DNA from: an uncultured Bacteroidales bacterium
Lineage (GTDB): Bacteria; Bacteroidota; Bacteroidia; Bacteroidales; P3
Direction of reading: 5' to 3'
DNA: 13,626 nucleotides
Assembly: GCA_905236405.1 (NCBI GenBank)
Contig: CAJOQB010000009.1
Coordinates: forward strand, 1-13,626
Shown: positions 1 to 7,226 of the stretch, in pieces
Position numbering within the stretch: position 1 is the stretch's first letter
Layout of the letters: every line of letters begins with the position of its first letter
The notes under the pieces: model-generated
Told to the model about the DNA's origin: nothing
What the model saw: only the letters and a program-made list of their open reading frames with translations
Databases searched by the model: none
Position numbers and translations under genes: made by a program

Positions 1-714
1 GAGGCTTCGGTCCGCTTTATCCAACAGCAGGGCCAGCCGTTGCATGTTTCCGAAGGCAACTACGGTGCTGCCAAGAAGGAGGCTGCCGATTTCCACGAGC
101 AAGAGCATGTGATGATATCTGCGGGCAACATCGACCCGCTGCGTGTCGAGGCCAAACGTACGATGGTCTTCGAGTTTCTGCGTCAGCTGGGCGGCATGCC
201 CGACGTCTTCATGCAGGCTGTGGCCGGCGGCACCGGCCCCATCGCCTTGGAGAAAGGACTCCGCGACTTGCGTCGTGTGATGCCCGAAGCCAAGATGCCT
301 CGCATGGTGCTGGCCCAACAAGACCTCTGCGACCCCATGGTGCGTGCTTGGGAGAAAGCGGTGGCCAACCATTTCCCCGAGGGCTATGAACACGACTTCG
401 AGGCGCTGCAAAACGTCACCACCCGTATCGCCATCCTGACGGCTGCCAACCCGGGCATGTACCCGTTGGTGGCACCGATGGTGCGTGAGAGTGGCGGCAC
501 CTTTGTAAGGGTCAAGGAGGCTGAACTGCCCGAATACGGCAAGGAGATGATGAAGCAGCGTGGCATCCTGATGGGTCCTGCCGCCATGGTGTGCTATGCT
601 GGTTTCTACGAGGCACTCAAACAGGGTGCCATCCGCAACGGCGACCGTGTGGTGCTGAACACCGGCGAAGGCTGCGACCGTGCACAGTGGTTCAAGCAAC
701 TGGTGTGCGAATGA
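1..714 (+). CDS. Threonine-synthase-like PLP-dependent enzyme (5' truncated by window edge)
   Basis: The frame is open from the first base to a TGA at 712-714, so this is the C-terminal 237 residues of a longer protein. The TTG at 40 is an internal codon, not a start. The fragment has fold-type II PLP enzyme features resembling threonine synthases: a DPLRVEAKRT segment followed by FEFLRQLGG, then a glycine-rich phosphate-cradling loop GGTGP (226-240), then a PRMVLAQ strand with a CDPMVRAW helix. The PLP-binding lysine would lie in the missing N-terminal half. Family knowledge suggests roles such as threonine synthase (O-phosphohomoserine to threonine) or a paralogue such as cysteate synthase. 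The fragment does not separate these. The gene sits 11 bases before a short-chain dehydrogenase and is probably co-transcribed with it. Confidence is high for the fold and low for the substrate. Confidence 0.8.
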   Translation, partial: EASVRFIQQQGQPLHVSEGNYGAAKKEAADFHEQEHVMISAGNIDPLRVEAKRTMVFEFLRQLGGMPDVFMQAVAGGTGPIALEKGLRDLRRVMPEAKMPRMVLAQQDLCDPMVRAWEKAVANHFPEGYEHDFEALQNVTTRIAILTAANPGMYPLVAPMVRESGGTFVRVKEAELPEYGKEMMKQRGILMGPAAMVCYAGFYEALKQGAIRNGDRVVLNTGEGCDRAQWFKQLVCE

Positions 715-725
715 AATAACATAGA

Positions 726-1532
726 ATGAAAAAGATGAAGTTTCAGAACAAGACCGTCTGGATAACAGGAGCCTCGTCGGGTATCGGCGAGGCGACGGCC
801 TATCGTTTTGCCGAAGAGGGAGCCAAGGTCATTGTGACCGCTCTTGAATCTGACCTGTTGGAGAACGTGGTGGCTAAATGCAAAAGCCTCGGCGCTCCCG
901 ATGCTGCTGCTTTGCCCTTCGACCTCTCGCAGCTCGATGCTTTGGAGGAGTTGGCCAATCGTGCATGGGACATCTTCGGTGGCATCGACATCTTCTACAA
1001 CAACGCTGGCATCTCACAACGCGGCACTACGGTCGAGACCGAGATGAGTGTCATCTACAAGGTGATGGACATCGACTATTTTGCGCCCGTCATCATGACC
1101 AAGGTCATTCTTCCCAAGATGATTGCCCGTGGCGGCGGTCAGTTGGTGGTGACCACCAGCATCGCCGGCCTCTTTGGTTTCCCGATGCGTTGCGCCTACT
1201 CCAGTGCCAAACATGCGTTGTATGGTTTCTTCGAGACCATACAGGCCGAGAACTACAAGGACAACATCCGTGTCACCATCATCTGCCCTGGCAGAGTGCA
1301 GACCAAGATATCGCTGTATGCTCTCGAGAAAGACGGTCGCCAGCATGGCAAGATGGATGCCGGTCAGGCGGGTGGTGTCACTCCGCAACAGGCGGCCAAC
1401 AAGATTGTCAAAGCCGTCTACCGAAAGAAACGCGAGGTGCTGGTGGGCAGCAAGGAGTTGCTGATGGCCCACATCAAGCGGTTCTTCCCAGGATTGTGTG
1501 CCTCGCTGTCACGCAAGGTGAAGTCGATGTAA
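726..1532 (+). CDS. Short-chain dehydrogenase/reductase (DHRS7/3-ketosphinganine-reductase-like)
   Basis: This 268-residue classical SDR has the usual family length. It shows the NAD(P)-binding TGASSGIG loop (residues 14-21), the NNAG motif (92-95), catalytic Ser145, the YxxxK pair Tyr158/Lys162 and a CPG turn (187-189) followed by VQTKIS. The run NNAGISQRG and the block after the active site resemble the DHRS7/KDSR branch, whose members act on lipid or steroid ketones. Bacteroides are known to use an SDR of this kind as 3-ketosphinganine reductase. That makes lipid ketone reduction a reasonable guess, but the substrate cannot be read from sequence. Start ATG 726 is used; ATG 735 (codon 4) is also possible and leaves the fold intact. 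The gene follows the PLP-enzyme gene after 11 bases and is followed by a strong hairpin terminator. Confidence 0.9.
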   Translation: MKKMKFQNKTVWITGASSGIGEATAYRFAEEGAKVIVTALESDLLENVVAKCKSLGAPDAAALPFDLSQLDALEELANRAWDIFGGIDIFYNNAGISQRGTTVETEMSVIYKVMDIDYFAPVIMTKVILPKMIARGGGQLVVTTSIAGLFGFPMRCAYSSAKHALYGFFETIQAENYKDNIRVTIICPGRVQTKISLYALEKDGRQHGKMDAGQAGGVTPQQAANKIVKAVYRKKREVLVGSKELLMAHIKRFFPGLCASLSRKVKSM

Positions 1533-1563
1533 TCCTTCTACCGACAATCATAGACAAAAAGAA

Positions 1564-1598
1564 GAGAGGGTGGCCACAGTTGTTGCGGCCACCCTCTC
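1564..1598. terminator. Bidirectional hairpin terminator between convergent operons
   Basis: There is a perfect 12-bp inverted repeat. GAGAGGGTGGCC at 1564-1575 pairs with GGCCACCCTCTC at 1587-1598 around an 11-base loop. On the plus strand it is followed by GAGGTTTTGTT, and on the minus strand by TTCTTTTTG, so each direction has a T-rich tail. It lies between the plus-strand SDR stop (1532) and the minus-strand OmpH-like stop (1626), where a shared terminator is expected. Confidence 0.85.
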
Positions 1599-1625
1599 GA
1601 GGTTTTGTTATAAAGGGACAAAGGA

Positions 1626-2138
1626 TTATTTCAGCCCCAGTTTCTTCTTGACCAAGGGGAGGATATCGTCGCTGTCCTCTTGATAAAGCAGCGCTCCGAC
1701 AGCCGAGTCGAAGATGTAGGAGTAGCCGTTCTCTTTGGCCACTTCGGCGATGGCTGCTTTGGCACGGTCGACGATGGGTTTGAAGAGTTCTTCTTGGCGG
1801 TCTTGCAGTTGCTTCTGAGCGCTCTGTTGATACTCGTAGATGCGTTTGTTCATATCCTGAATCTGGTTCATCTCAGATTCGCGGATTTGCTGGCTCCAGC
1901 CTTCCTGACGCTCTTGGTAGCGGTTGTATTTGGCTTCGAGTTCTTGTTGCATAAGGGAGATGTGCTCTTCGGCCTCGGTGGCTTCCTTTTGCAGAACAGC
2001 CTGAGCGGAGTCGCGACCTGGCATGATTTCCATCAGGTCGGTGGAGTTGATGTGTCCCAGTTTAACCTTTCCCTGTGCAAAGGAACTACCTGCGAAAGCA
2101 AACAGGGCGACAAACAATACGATTAATGTCTTTTTCAT
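1626..2138 (-). CDS. OmpH/Skp-family periplasmic chaperone (first paralogue)
   Basis: This 170-residue protein has a Sec signal peptide with a lysine-rich start, a hydrophobic core and a probable cleavage after SSFA (residue 21/22). The mature part begins with a short beta strand (KLGHINSTDLM), continues as a long charged, glutamine-rich helical stretch (about residues 45-125) and ends with the YSYIFDSA strand and a KKKLGLK tail. This is the Skp/OmpH architecture, and the length is close to E. coli Skp (161 residues). Skp trimers hold unfolded outer-membrane proteins in the periplasm and pass them to the BAM complex. The gene is last in the minus-strand operon, 60 bases downstream of a second paralogue and directly before the terminator at 1564-1598. 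Family confidence is high. Which paralogue does the Skp job cannot be told. Confidence 0.9.
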   Translation of the reverse strand: MKKTLIVLFVALFAFAGSSFAQGKVKLGHINSTDLMEIMPGRDSAQAVLQKEATEAEEHISLMQQELEAKYNRYQERQEGWSQQIRESEMNQIQDMNKRIYEYQQSAQKQLQDRQEELFKPIVDRAKAAIAEVAKENGYSYIFDSAVGALLYQEDSDDILPLVKKKLGLK

Positions 2139-2198
2139 TTTTCTTGTGATGTTTATTTTGTTCTTTGATTTATTATTTCGGTATATAATATAAGGTGT

Positions 2199-2810
2199 TT
2201 AGTAGGGCTTCTTCATCTCGGGATTGGTGATGCGGTCGCTCTTCTTCTTGTCGCTGTTGGCAGCCGGCGTGGGCGTATTGTCGGCAGGATTGGAAGAGGA
2301 GTAGCCGAGCATCTCGAGCACGTCGTCGCTGATGTCATAACGCGAGCTGGCGAAGAGGACGGTATTCGATGCCGATTTGTCGAAGACAAAGGCATAATTC
2401 TTTTCGTTGGCAATGCGTTCGATGGCGTTGTAGACTTTCTCTTGGATGGGTTTGAGGAGTTCCTGACGTTTCTTGTCCAAGTCGCCGTCGGCACCGAAAC
2501 GTTTGCGTTGGAGTTCTTTCACCTCTTTTTCCTTGGCAATAATTTCTTCTTCGCGTTTGCGTTTCAGGTTGTCGGGCAGTAGGTAAGCCTCTTGCTGATA
2601 GGTCTTGTACATCTTGTCGATTTCGGCGAACTTGGCCTCAAGTTCTTTCTGCCAGTCGGACGATTGTTTCTCGAGCTGGGCAAGTGCTTGGGCGTAGTCG
2701 GGGATATTCTTCATGATGTATTCGGTGTTGACGCTGGCATACTTCTGTGCGAAGGCTCCGAAACTGAGCCCCACAAGCATTGTTGCCATCAGAAACCATT
2801 TCTTAATCAT
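2199..2810 (-). CDS. OmpH/Skp-family periplasmic chaperone (second paralogue, with C-terminal tail)
   Basis: This 203-residue protein has a signal peptide ending in GAFA (residue 21/22). The mature start KYASVNTEYIM is followed by a highly charged helical segment (about residues 38-125) and the closing strand YAFVFDKSAS, as in the Skp/OmpH fold. It is longer than the neighbouring paralogue because of a low-complexity tail of about 35 residues rich in Pro, Asn, Ser and Lys (from about residue 168). That tail lies outside the chaperone fold and is probably disordered. The gene is 21 bases downstream of bamA, which places it in the outer-membrane protein assembly operon. A role in carrying nascent outer-membrane proteins to BamA is inferred from family and position. 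The function of the tail is unknown. Confidence 0.9.
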   Translation of the reverse strand: MIKKWFLMATMLVGLSFGAFAQKYASVNTEYIMKNIPDYAQALAQLEKQSSDWQKELEAKFAEIDKMYKTYQQEAYLLPDNLKRKREEEIIAKEKEVKELQRKRFGADGDLDKKRQELLKPIQEKVYNAIERIANEKNYAFVFDKSASNTVLFASSRYDISDDVLEMLGYSSSNPADNTPTPAANSDKKKSDRITNPEMKKPY

Positions 2811-2831
2811 AGGTTTTATGTTTGTTTGTTG

Positions 2832-5468
2832 TTAGTCGATGGATTGGTTGATGCTGAACTGGAACTGGCTGCCACCGATGCTGCCTTTGCCGTCGAATCC
2901 GTAGCCCCAGTCGAAACCGATAAGACCGCCCAACATGGGCACCATCATGCGGACACCGATACCAGCCGAATTGTAGGAATGGAAGGGGTTGAACTCGCGG
3001 ATGTCGGCCCAAGCGTTGCCTGCTTCGGCAAAGCCCAGCACCCAGATGGTGGAGGAATTGGACTCGATGATGGGCTGGCGTATTTCGAGGGTGAAACGGT
3101 CGAAGATGGAGGCACCGCCTTGGGGACTGATGGAGTTGTCAGTGTAGCCTCGCATGGGTATCACTTCGCGTCCGTCATAGGCGTATACCTGCAATCCGTT
3201 GCCACCCATATAGTAGCGTCCGAAGGGCGAGAGTCCTATGTCATTGTTGTAATAGCCCATATAGCCGAAGCGGAATCGGGCACAGAGGGTCACGTCGCCA
3301 ATGAGGTTGGTTATCCAGCTTCCACGCAGGTTGAACTTGTAGTATTCAATCCATTTGTAGCGCTCGGTCGCTTCGAGACCGGCGTAGTCTTTGCCTGTGA
3401 AGAGCGAGTAGGGAGGAGTGGCTGCCACTTGCAGCGAGATGTCCGATCCGTTGCGGGTATAGACGGGGTTGTCGAACGAGTTGCGTGCAATGACAAAGCT
3501 GTAGGCCAGTTCGTTCGATGTGCCGTCGGTATAGCCGGTATTGAGATAACCGTAGTTGTTGAGGGTGTAGTGTTTGAAACTGAGGGTTTGGCTCATCGAG
3601 AAATAGTCGTCGGGCCATTTCAGACGTCTGCCCAAAGAGACAGCTGCCTGAAGGATGTTCATGCTGTAGTATTTGGAATCGTCTTTGTCATAGGAGAATC
3701 CGTTGCTGCTAAACAGGTCGTTAACCATAACGGAGAACGACTGAGGCCGCTTGCCACCTAACCAAGGCTCGGTGAAGTTGAATCCTCCCGACAGGTAGTA
3801 TCCGCTGGAAGAGACGCTGATGCCTAACATCTGGCCGTCGCCTCCCGGGATGGGGTTCCAAGCCGATTTGTCGAACATACGTTTGAACGAGAAGTTCTTC
3901 AACTGGAATGATATGGTGCCCATCACCAGTCCACTGGCGATACCCACCTGTGCCTGTATCTGGCTGGTGTTGCCCTCTTCCACATGATAGATGATGTCGA
4001 CGGTGCCGTCCTTGGCGTTGGGCTTGGGTTCGGGCATGAGGGTCTCTTCCTTGAAGTAGCCCAGTGTGACCAGCTCGCGACGCGAACGAATCAGGGCGTC
4101 GCGTGAGAAGAGGTCGCCCGGGCGGGTATAGAGTTCGCGATAGATGATGTTGTCGTTGGTGACGGTGTTGCCCTCGATGATGACGTTGCGTATGCGGGCC
4201 TGTTTGTCTTCGACAATACGGATTTCGATGTCGATGGAGTCGTTCTCGACCAATACCTCAACGGGAGTGGCACGGAAGAAGATGTAGCCGTTGTCCATAT
4301 AGAGCGACGAGATGTCGGTGCCACTGGGATTATAGGTGATGTTCTGCTCGAGCTGTGTCCTGTTGTAGGGGTCGCCCTTGTTGATACGCAGCTGTTTGGA
4401 GAGGAAATCGGAGGAATATACCGTGTTGCCAGAGAAGGTGATGTTGCGGAAATAGAACTTGTTGCCCTCGTGGATGGACACTTTCACCTTCATTCGGTCT
4501 TGTTTCTGCTTCTTCTTCTGGCTGATGTTGAGTTCGTCAGCAGGGACATTCCACACGGTGTCTCTTATGACACGTGCGTCGCGATAGCCCAGTTCGTTGT
4601 AATAGTTGATGAGGTTGACAAGGTCGTCGTTGAAGTCGGCCTCACGGTATTTGGAACGCGACCAGAAGCCTTTGGTCCAGAAGTAGAGGTGTTTGCCATA
4701 GTGAACATCGTGGGTCTTCTTCATCTTGCGGATGAGTTTGTTGGTGCGGGTGGGCGATTTCTTGTTGACCGTGATGTTCTTCAGAACAGGGATGTCTTTG
4801 GCCAATGGGCCGCGGTACTTGGCTTCGTTGTTGCCCTCGAAGAGGAGCGAGTCAATTTTGACACGTTTGCCTATCTTGATTTGGAAGTCCACCGTCACCA
4901 TGTTCTTCTTGCCGTTGGTGGTGTCGGGCTTGGTGGTGGTAGTCACCTCTACATTGCTGTAGCCTTTTTCAAGATAGTGGCTACGGATGATATTGGTTGA
5001 GGTGGTGAGGAAGTTCTCGGTGACCACATCGCCGACAGTGATGTGCAGGTCTTCACGCAGTTTCTTTTGGTCGTCGCCTTTGACACCGCGCAATGCGAAC
5101 GAACTCATCTTGGGACGTTCGCGAAGAATGATTTTAAGGAAAATAGAATTGCCGACAATGCGTGTGGCAACAATCTGTACGTCTTCGAACATGCCTTGTT
5201 TCCACAGGTTGTCGATAGCCACCGAGATACGGTCGCCAGGCACGGGAATCTTGTCACCCACCTGCAAGCCGGCTATCAGAAGCACCATACGTGGGTCGAA
5301 ATTGTCGGCACCTTCAAAAGTGATACCGCCAATCTCGTATTGCTTGGGGGTCAGATAGTCGATGTCAATGGTACTGTTGTTGCCTACCACCACTTGGGCG
5401 ACAGACTGCACTGGCATCATCGTCAAGAGGAAGATTGGTAGGATTAATATTCTTGTTATCGTTCTCAT
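2832..5468 (-). CDS. bamA: BamA outer-membrane protein assembly factor
   Basis: This 878-residue Omp85-family protein is the central insertase of the BAM complex. A clean signal peptide starts at ATG 5468 (hydrophobic core ILILPIFLL, cleavage near SVAQ). An in-frame ATG at 5501 would add 11 polar residues in front and is less likely. About five POTRA repeats follow, for example around YEIGGITFEG, DSLLFEGN, ITFSGNTV and VIIEGNTV. The C-terminal half is a 16-strand-type barrel with the conserved loop-6 motif as MRGY (residues 772-775, replacing the usual VRGF). The third POTRA region is long and Lys/Arg-rich, as seen in Bacteroidota members. The C-terminus FQFSINQSID resembles the beta-signal but lacks a final aromatic residue. 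Downstream lie two Skp/OmpH genes; upstream is uppS after a gap of about 98 bases. Confidence 0.95.
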   Translation of the reverse strand: MRTITRILILPIFLLTMMPVQSVAQVVVGNNSTIDIDYLTPKQYEIGGITFEGADNFDPRMVLLIAGLQVGDKIPVPGDRISVAIDNLWKQGMFEDVQIVATRIVGNSIFLKIILRERPKMSSFALRGVKGDDQKKLREDLHITVGDVVTENFLTTSTNIIRSHYLEKGYSNVEVTTTTKPDTTNGKKNMVTVDFQIKIGKRVKIDSLLFEGNNEAKYRGPLAKDIPVLKNITVNKKSPTRTNKLIRKMKKTHDVHYGKHLYFWTKGFWSRSKYREADFNDDLVNLINYYNELGYRDARVIRDTVWNVPADELNISQKKKQKQDRMKVKVSIHEGNKFYFRNITFSGNTVYSSDFLSKQLRINKGDPYNRTQLEQNITYNPSGTDISSLYMDNGYIFFRATPVEVLVENDSIDIEIRIVEDKQARIRNVIIEGNTVTNDNIIYRELYTRPGDLFSRDALIRSRRELVTLGYFKEETLMPEPKPNAKDGTVDIIYHVEEGNTSQIQAQVGIASGLVMGTISFQLKNFSFKRMFDKSAWNPIPGGDGQMLGISVSSSGYYLSGGFNFTEPWLGGKRPQSFSVMVNDLFSSNGFSYDKDDSKYYSMNILQAAVSLGRRLKWPDDYFSMSQTLSFKHYTLNNYGYLNTGYTDGTSNELAYSFVIARNSFDNPVYTRNGSDISLQVAATPPYSLFTGKDYAGLEATERYKWIEYYKFNLRGSWITNLIGDVTLCARFRFGYMGYYNNDIGLSPFGRYYMGGNGLQVYAYDGREVIPMRGYTDNSISPQGGASIFDRFTLEIRQPIIESNSSTIWVLGFAEAGNAWADIREFNPFHSYNSAGIGVRMMVPMLGGLIGFDWGYGFDGKGSIGGSQFQFSINQSID

Positions 5469-5566
5469 TCTATAGTTCTTGGAGTTCTTGAGACAAGACA
5501 TTGGATGGCATAATGCGTTAATAACTCACTTTCGTTATTATTATTGTGTGGCTTAGGGTCTGAAAC

Positions 5567-6325
5567 TTAAGATTGTTGGTTCTCTGCCTCCACTTGGTCG
5601 CCCGTCTTGCCAAACCGACGTTGGCGTCGTTGGTACTCGCAGATGGCTTCGTAGAAGTCGGGTTTGCGGAAATCGGGCCACAGCATATCGCTGAAATAGA
5701 ATTCTGTATATGCCATCTGCCACTGCAGGAAGTTGCTGGTGCGCAGCTCTCCGCCGGTACGGATTAGCAGGTCGGGGTCGGGGTAGTTGCGAGTGGCAAG
5801 GTAGGGGCGGATGGTCTCCTCGGTCACTTGGTCGGGGGTGATGAGACCCTTTTGGGCATCGGCAATGATGCCTTTCAGCGCTTCGGCAATTTCCCAGCGA
5901 CTGCTGTAGCTGAGGGCCAAAATCATACAGAGACCGGTGTTTTTGGAAGTCTCTTCGATGGCACGGTTCAGATAGTCGAGCGAACGTTTGGGGATACGGC
6001 TGGTGTCGCCGATGGTTTCCAAGCGGACATTGTTCTTCATCATGGTAGGGGTCTCTTCGATGACGGCTTTGATAAGCAGCTCCATCAGACCTTCCACCTC
6101 CTCTTGCGGACGGTTCCAATTCTCGGTGCTGAAAGCATAGACGGTAAGGTATTCGCAGCCCAGTTCGGCAGCGGCCTCGGTGGCTTCATGGACAGCCTGC
6201 ATGGCATGTTGGTGGCCATAGATACGACGTTGTAGCTTGGCTTTGGCCCAACGTCCGTTGCCGTCCATGATGATGGCCACATGGCGTGGCACTCGGGTTT
6301 TGTCTACATCCTGCAATGTTTTCAT
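5567..6325 (-). CDS. uppS: Undecaprenyl diphosphate synthase (cis-prenyltransferase)
   Basis: This 252-residue enzyme has almost the length of E. coli UppS (253). It adds eight isopentenyl units to farnesyl diphosphate to make the C55 carrier used for peptidoglycan and surface glycans. Visible motifs are HVAIIMDGNGRWAK with the Mg-binding Asp21, the YAFSTENW segment (residues 63-70), the SSRWEI segment (141-146) and DPDLLIRTGGE (183-193) followed by SNFLQWQ. The start at 6325 is chosen because the protein then begins just before the first conserved block. The open frame upstream to 6457 lies inside the DUF6089-like gene and carries no family sequence. The gene starts 19 bases after that neighbour's stop, consistent with one operon, and is followed by bamA. 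Catalytic motifs are intact, so function is confident. Confidence 0.96.
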   Translation of the reverse strand: MKTLQDVDKTRVPRHVAIIMDGNGRWAKAKLQRRIYGHQHAMQAVHEATEAAAELGCEYLTVYAFSTENWNRPQEEVEGLMELLIKAVIEETPTMMKNNVRLETIGDTSRIPKRSLDYLNRAIEETSKNTGLCMILALSYSSRWEIAEALKGIIADAQKGLITPDQVTEETIRPYLATRNYPDPDLLIRTGGELRTSNFLQWQMAYTEFYFSDMLWPDFRKPDFYEAICEYQRRQRRFGKTGDQVEAENQQS

Positions 6326-6344
6326 ATGGTTGTTGTTTACGTTG

Positions 6345-7202
6345 TTATCTTTCGGGGTCGCATTTCTTCTTCCCGACCCACCACAGCATTTTGTCGAGTC
6401 GGAGAGTAACGCTGAAGTTAAGATAGGCGTACCAGTCGTCGAGACTGTCGTCGCCACGCATTACGCCTGGCAGGTTGGCAGTCTCCGAACGGTCGGCCAC
6501 GGCGGCACTCACACCACCGGGATGATATTGGTTAAGCAATTCGCTGCCCACATAGGTGAGGCTGCAATCGTCGAGGTAGTCGGTCCATGTCTTCCGAAAA
6601 CCGTATTCGATGCTGAAGCAGAACAGTTTGCTTGGCTTGAAGCGGAAGCCCAACCCGAAGGGGAGCATCAACTCGTTGAGCGAGTAGGGGCTGCGGTCAA
6701 GGTACTCCATGGTGCCCTGCCCCTCGGTGCCTAACGGTTGCAGATTGTACCATTGGGTCTCGCCCGTCAAAGGGTCGGTGTATTGCGTCATGGGGTTGAA
6801 GTGGAACAGACCCAGTCCGCCAAAGATATAGGGAGTCCACTTATAGCTCACTCCGTCCAGCCCAAAGGGAACAAAGGTGAACTCGGCACGCATCGACACC
6901 TCGTGGATGGGACTGCGGAAGTTCAGGTTGCGCCAAGCGATGGCATCGGGATTGCCACCCTCCACGTGTCCCTGTGCATAGTCGAATCGCATCGACCAGC
7001 GGTTGTCGAAGGTGTAGCGGTACTGTATGCCCCAAGCCATGTTCATCTTGCCCAGCATACTCTGGTCGTTGAGGTCGCCCAGATAGTTCATCCCTCCCAT
7101 GTTGAACCCTATCTCGCTGCGTTGAAGGGCATTCTGTCCCCATGCTGGCATCGAGGCCAGCAGGAAGAGAACGGTCAGTAGCACTAAACGGATTGATTTC
7201 AT
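6345..7202 (-). CDS. DUF6089-like outer-membrane beta-barrel protein
   Basis: This 285-residue protein has a signal peptide (hydrophobic residues 6-18, cleavage near AWG/Q at 22/23). The mature part has many alternating aromatic and hydrophobic strands (such as WGIQYRYTF, WSMRFDYAQG and FCFSIEYGFRKTW), glycine-rich turns and a last strand YLNFSVTLRL. This is the pattern of a small outer-membrane barrel. It resembles the DUF6089 barrel proteins commonly found beside uppS and bamA in Bacteroidota, though the family name is from memory of such context, not a search. The C-terminus continues for about 15 mostly basic residues after the last strand (WWVGKKKCDPER). The gene starts 24 bases after the DUF4837-like stop and ends 19 bases before uppS. 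Function is unknown. Position in the operon suggests an envelope role. Confidence 0.8.
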   Translation of the reverse strand: MKSIRLVLLTVLFLLASMPAWGQNALQRSEIGFNMGGMNYLGDLNDQSMLGKMNMAWGIQYRYTFDNRWSMRFDYAQGHVEGGNPDAIAWRNLNFRSPIHEVSMRAEFTFVPFGLDGVSYKWTPYIFGGLGLFHFNPMTQYTDPLTGETQWYNLQPLGTEGQGTMEYLDRSPYSLNELMLPFGLGFRFKPSKLFCFSIEYGFRKTWTDYLDDCSLTYVGSELLNQYHPGGVSAAVADRSETANLPGVMRGDDSLDDWYAYLNFSVTLRLDKMLWWVGKKKCDPER

Positions 7203-7226
7203 GGGGATAGGGAGGTTTGCAGAAGA

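Noticed and set aside
878..1651. 257-codon plus-strand frame overlapping the SDR gene in another frame
   Set aside because: The translation is rich in Cys, His, Arg and Gln, runs through the terminator hairpin and ends inside the convergent gene. The SDR frame has all catalytic motifs.
2592..3761. 389-codon open frame on the plus strand, opposite bamA and the second OmpH gene
   Set aside because: It crosses the boundary of two well-supported minus-strand genes and shows no domain or signal. It is an antisense shadow.
5469..5501. Upstream ATG for bamA at 5501
   Set aside because: It would put a polar 11-residue stretch in front of an otherwise clean signal peptide that begins at 5468. Neither start has a Shine-Dalgarno sequence to favour it.
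5519..5540. TAATAAC/GTTATTA hairpin between uppS and bamA
   Set aside because: It is a seven-pair, almost all A-T stem with no T-tract on the minus strand, so it is too weak to call a terminator. It may only reflect AT-rich spacer DNA within the operon.
6326..6457. N-terminal extension of UppS by 44 residues
   Set aside because: The extension lies inside the DUF6089-like coding region, is of unusual composition, and the enzyme reaches normal length from ATG 6325.
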